A DNA stretch of 21,332 nt from CAZUUO01 sp964622665 (GTDB lineage: Bacteria; Patescibacteriota; Patescibacteriia; Magasanikbacterales; GCA-002688135), in the NCBI GenBank assembly GCA_964622665.1, contig CAZUUO010000013.1, forward strand, positions 1 to 21,332, given 5' to 3'. This document shows positions 20,890 to 21,332 of the stretch, piece by piece. Every line of letters begins with the position of its first letter. Within the stretch, counting starts at the first letter, position 1. A program made the translations under genes and the position numbers. A model generated the notes under the pieces. The model ran no database searches. It saw only the letters and a list, made by a program, of their open reading frames with translations, and was not told where the DNA came from.

Positions 20890-21041
20890 ATAAGACGATT
20901 GATCCCACGATGCGAGAAAAACCTTGATGTCACAAAACCGTTTGCACGGCCTTAGAACGCGCTCGCTTTCCAAGGAAATTGAGTATAAGTTCTATACGAC
21001 AAAGGATGTAAAGTTTCTTAAAACACATCGCACTATCAATC
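20846..21041 (-). ncRNA. Candidate structured small RNA, about 196 nt
   Basis: The 320-bp stretch between rpmB and ndk has no convincing reading frame but has a complete minus-strand transcription unit: a strong promoter (21048-21076), a predicted start near 21041 and an intrinsic terminator (20846-20889). The 5' end GATTGAT (21035-21041) is complementary to ATCAATC (20897-20903), and further in CGATG (21026-21030) pairs with CATCG (20908-20912) across a symmetric 4x4 loop, which gives a closing stem. Inside are hairpins GTATAG-AAC-TTATAC and AAGGCCGT-GCAA-ACGGTTTT (GNRA tetraloop). The size and closed-end layout recall 6S RNA, but I could not confirm its central bubble. It shows no tmRNA, SRP RNA or tRNA motifs. 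Confidence 0.55.
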
Positions 21042-21047
21042 TATAGT

Positions 21048-21076
21048 ATTGTAACGCCGCAATAAATCAGAGTCAA
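21048..21076 (-). promoter_or_regulatory. sigma70-type promoter of the candidate small RNA
   Basis: Minus strand TTGACT (21071-21076, 5 of 6), 17-nt spacer, TACAAT (21048-21053, 5 of 6). It begins immediately after the T-run of the ndk terminator, and no open frame follows. Confidence 0.75.
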
Positions 21077-21077
21077 C

Positions 21078-21102
21078 AAAAAACCGTGCATAGATTGCAC
21101 GG
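21078..21102 (-). terminator. Intrinsic terminator of ndk, bidirectional
   Basis: Stem CCGTGCA / TGCACGG with loop of 5 (21084-21102); TTTTTT follows on the minus strand, and a T-run also follows on the plus strand. It lies 8 nt after the ndk stop. Confidence 0.92.
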
Positions 21103-21110
21103 CTCTTTTT

Positions 21111-21332
21111 TTAGGACCACACCCATTCTTCCGAACGTTTGTAGCTGTGAATTTGTTCTTTCGCAAACCAGTGCGCAATTTCATGTTCTGCTTCTTCTGG
21201 AGTTTCAGACGCATGAATCAAGTTCATAATTGCACGTTTATTTTTATTGGCACTTACCGCACTTTCCACTGAGAAGTCTCCGCGGATTGTTCCCATTTCT
21301 GCCATTGCAGGAATGGTGTGACCAACGAGTTT
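21111..21332 (-). CDS. ndk: Nucleoside diphosphate kinase, C-terminal part, start beyond window
   Basis: Ndk moves the gamma-phosphate between nucleoside triphosphates and diphosphates through a phosphohistidine. Only the last 73 residues are in the window, with the frame open to the edge (KLVGHTIPAMAEMGTIRGDF). GTIRGDFS is the family signature, and MNLIHASETPEEAEHEIAHWF contains the catalytic histidine in the NxxH(G/A)S(D/E) motif, here with Ala and Glu. The C-terminus ends EEWVWS. Its own terminator follows. Confidence 0.93.
   Translation of the reverse strand, partial: KLVGHTIPAMAEMGTIRGDFSVESAVSANKNKRAIMNLIHASETPEEAEHEIAHWFAKEQIHSYKRSEEWVWS

Noticed and set aside
20846..21041. tRNA, tmRNA or SRP RNA in the ndk-rpmB gap
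   Set aside because: No T-loop GGTTCGA, no CCA-type acceptor pairing, no tmRNA tag frame and no SRP GGAAGCAGC-type motif were found.
1..21332. CRISPR arrays or insertion sequences
   Set aside because: No regularly spaced repeats, transposase motifs or terminal inverted repeats with target duplications were seen; the only direct repeat is the His-cluster pair inside one gene.

Overview
The window looks like part of the chromosome of a Candidate Phyla Radiation (Patescibacteria, probably Parcubacteria-type) bacterium. The clues are a compact, moderately AT-rich ribosomal-protein cluster with no L30 gene between S5 and L15 (a known CPR trait), no L29 gene between L16 and S17, short overlapping genes, and almost no Shine-Dalgarno sequences. 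The genetic code appears standard: TAA, TAG and TGA all serve as stops (rplN ends in TGA). The lineage is inferred from gene content and style; no 16S rRNA is present.

Nearly everything is read from the minus strand, so transcription runs right to left. From the right edge: the C-terminal part of nucleoside diphosphate kinase (ndk); a 320-bp gene-free stretch that holds a candidate small RNA with its own promoter and terminator; rpmB (L28), the only plus-strand gene; a site-2-protease-like M50 membrane peptidase; and a two-gene unit of unknown function (a His-rich Cys-containing soluble protein and a multi-pass membrane protein) with its own promoter and terminator.

Next comes the str-S10-spc supercluster: rpsL, rpsG, fusA, a small Phd/YefM-like antitoxin gene, tuf, rpsJ, then a 342-bp non-coding break with an intrinsic terminator and leader hairpins, then rplC, rplD, rplW, rplB, rpsS, rplV, rpsC, rplP, rpsQ, rplN, rplX, rplE, rpsN, rpsH, rplF, rplR, rpsE, rplO and secY. 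A hairpin terminator follows secY. The left end holds a tightly packed housekeeping set: adk, map, ruvX and a recO cut by the window edge.

The cluster supplies ribosome parts, elongation factors and the Sec translocon; Map trims nascent N-termini, and Adk and Ndk supply nucleotides. Recognisable sigma70-type promoters (17-nt spacers) lie before rpsL, tuf, the unknown two-gene unit, rpmB and the candidate small RNA. Points most worth a second look: the candidate structured RNA near 20.85-21.04 kb, the attenuator-like leader of rplC, the unknown two-gene operon that alone has strong Shine-Dalgarno sites, and residues in S12 and EF-Tu that match known antibiotic-resistance substitutions. No insertion sequences, CRISPR arrays, tRNA or rRNA genes were seen.
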